This document shows positions 63,537 through 64,000 of a stretch of 64,000 nt of DNA, piece after piece; the stretch's first letter is position 1, and each line of letters begins with the position of its first letter. A model generated the notes under the pieces. It saw only the letters and a list, made by a program, of their open reading frames with translations. It did no database searches and was not told the origin of the DNA. Origin of the DNA: Brachybacterium muris (GTDB taxonomy: Bacteria > Actinomycetota > Actinomycetes > Actinomycetales > Dermabacteraceae); contig NZ_JAFBCB010000001.1 of assembly GCF_016907455.1 (NCBI RefSeq), forward strand, positions 1,984,001 through 2,048,000. Direction: 5' to 3'. Both the position numbers and the translations under genes were made by a program.

Positions 63537-64000
63537 CGGGTCTCCGTTCGCAGGTCGAGCCACTGGACGTCGCGCTCGGACAGGCTGACCCCGAGCCCGC
63601 GCATGGAGGACCGCATCTCGGCCAGGGTGCGCGGGCCGAACAGCGCGTAGGTCTCGAAGCGCTGATGCAGCACGTAGGCGAGGGCCACGGCGGTGGGCGG
63701 GACCTGCTGCTCCTCAGCGATGACGCGAGCGCGTTCCAGACGTTGAAAGTTTTCCTCGCTGTAGTAGCAGCGCACGAGCTCGGGATCCGAGGTGTCCTGG
63801 GGGTGGGCGCGGCCGGTGAAGAACCCGCGGGCCTGGGAGGACCAGGGAAGCAGGGCGATCTTCCGCTGCTCGAGCCATTGCCGGGAGTCGGGATCGGTGG
63901 AGTGGACGCATCCGGCCCAGGGCACGTCCAGTGCCCTGGCCAGACCGAAGTGGTTCGAGAGCACCGAGAACTCGCGGCGGCCGGTGCGGCGCGCGTACTC
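63533..64000 (-). CDS. Aldo/keto reductase family oxidoreductase, C-terminal part (5' end outside window)
   Basis: About 155 residues of the C-terminal half are present; the frame stays open to base 64000. The text (ALLPWSSQARGFFTGRA; YYSEENFQRLERA; VALAYVLHQRFETYALFGPRT) fits AKR proteins close to sugar- or dehydrogenase-linked YajO-like members, including the NADPH-binding end. The catalytic Tyr/Lys/His are outside the window. It is co-translated with the LacI gene, which suggests carbohydrate metabolism. Confidence 0.85.
   Translation of the reverse strand, partial: EYARRTGRREFSVLSNHFGLARALDVPWAGCVHSTDPDSRQWLEQRKIALLPWSSQARGFFTGRAHPQDTSDPELVRCYYSEENFQRLERARVIAEEQQVPPTAVALAYVLHQRFETYALFGPRTLAEMRSSMRGLGVSLSERDVQWLDLRTETR

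Overview
The window looks like chromosomal DNA from a high-GC Gram-positive actinobacterium. I infer Micrococcales, perhaps a Brachybacterium/Dermabacteraceae relative. The reasons are strong G/C at third codon positions, nucS instead of mutS/mutL, a GlgE maltosyltransferase, a DUF2550 gene beside the F1Fo-ATP synthase operon, and several start codons that sit 6-7 nt after a TANNNT-like -10 (leaderless transcripts). The species assignment is inference only.

Layout. 1-2.5 kb: end of an assimilatory nitrite reductase operon (nirB end, nirD, and a uroporphyrinogen-III methyltransferase/sirohydrochlorin chelatase fusion for its siroheme). 2.5-14.4 kb: an IS-scarred accessory stretch. Two 2581-bp IS21-family elements with identical predicted proteins lie in opposite orientation. 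One (3067-5647) splits a VanZ/RDD membrane protein gene. The other (10254-12834) splits a sodium:amino-acid symporter (AGCS) gene that also carries a separate frameshift. Between them are ilvD and a lower-GC pair: a WXG100 protein with a C-terminal domain of unknown function, overlapping a small lipoprotein gene. 14.4-16.3 kb: an intact AGCS paralogue.

16.7-30.8 kb: housekeeping genes: gatCAB (amidotransferase), a GNAT acetyltransferase, recQ, ligA with an unusual insertion, a divergent lysR/yeiH pair, a MetE-like protein and mnmA. 30.9-37.7 kb: a tightly overlapping operon moxR-DUF58-membrane protein-VWA-VWA-TPR that runs into a cysteine desulfurase gene. The desulfurase supplies sulfur for MnmA, which lies downstream. 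37.9-44.6 kb: glgX-glgE-glgB, alpha-glucan debranching, maltosyl transfer and branching. 44.7-49.6 kb: a thioredoxin/TPR protein, a lipoprotein/membrane-protein pair of unknown function, nucS (mismatch endonuclease) and nagA.

49.7-62.4 kb (all minus strand): the conserved actinobacterial block rpmE-prfA-prmC-sua5-wecA-atpI-atpBEFHAGDC-DUF2550, transcribed from high to low coordinates. It encodes ribosomal protein L31, release factor 1 and its methylase, threonylcarbamoyl-AMP synthase, the lipid-linked GlcNAc-1-P transferase and the whole ATP synthase. 62.5-64 kb: a LacI-type regulator translationally coupled to an aldo/keto reductase that runs off the window.

No tRNA, rRNA, CRISPR array or phage module was recognised. 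The least explained parts are the WXG100/lipoprotein module and the IS-disrupted loci around it.
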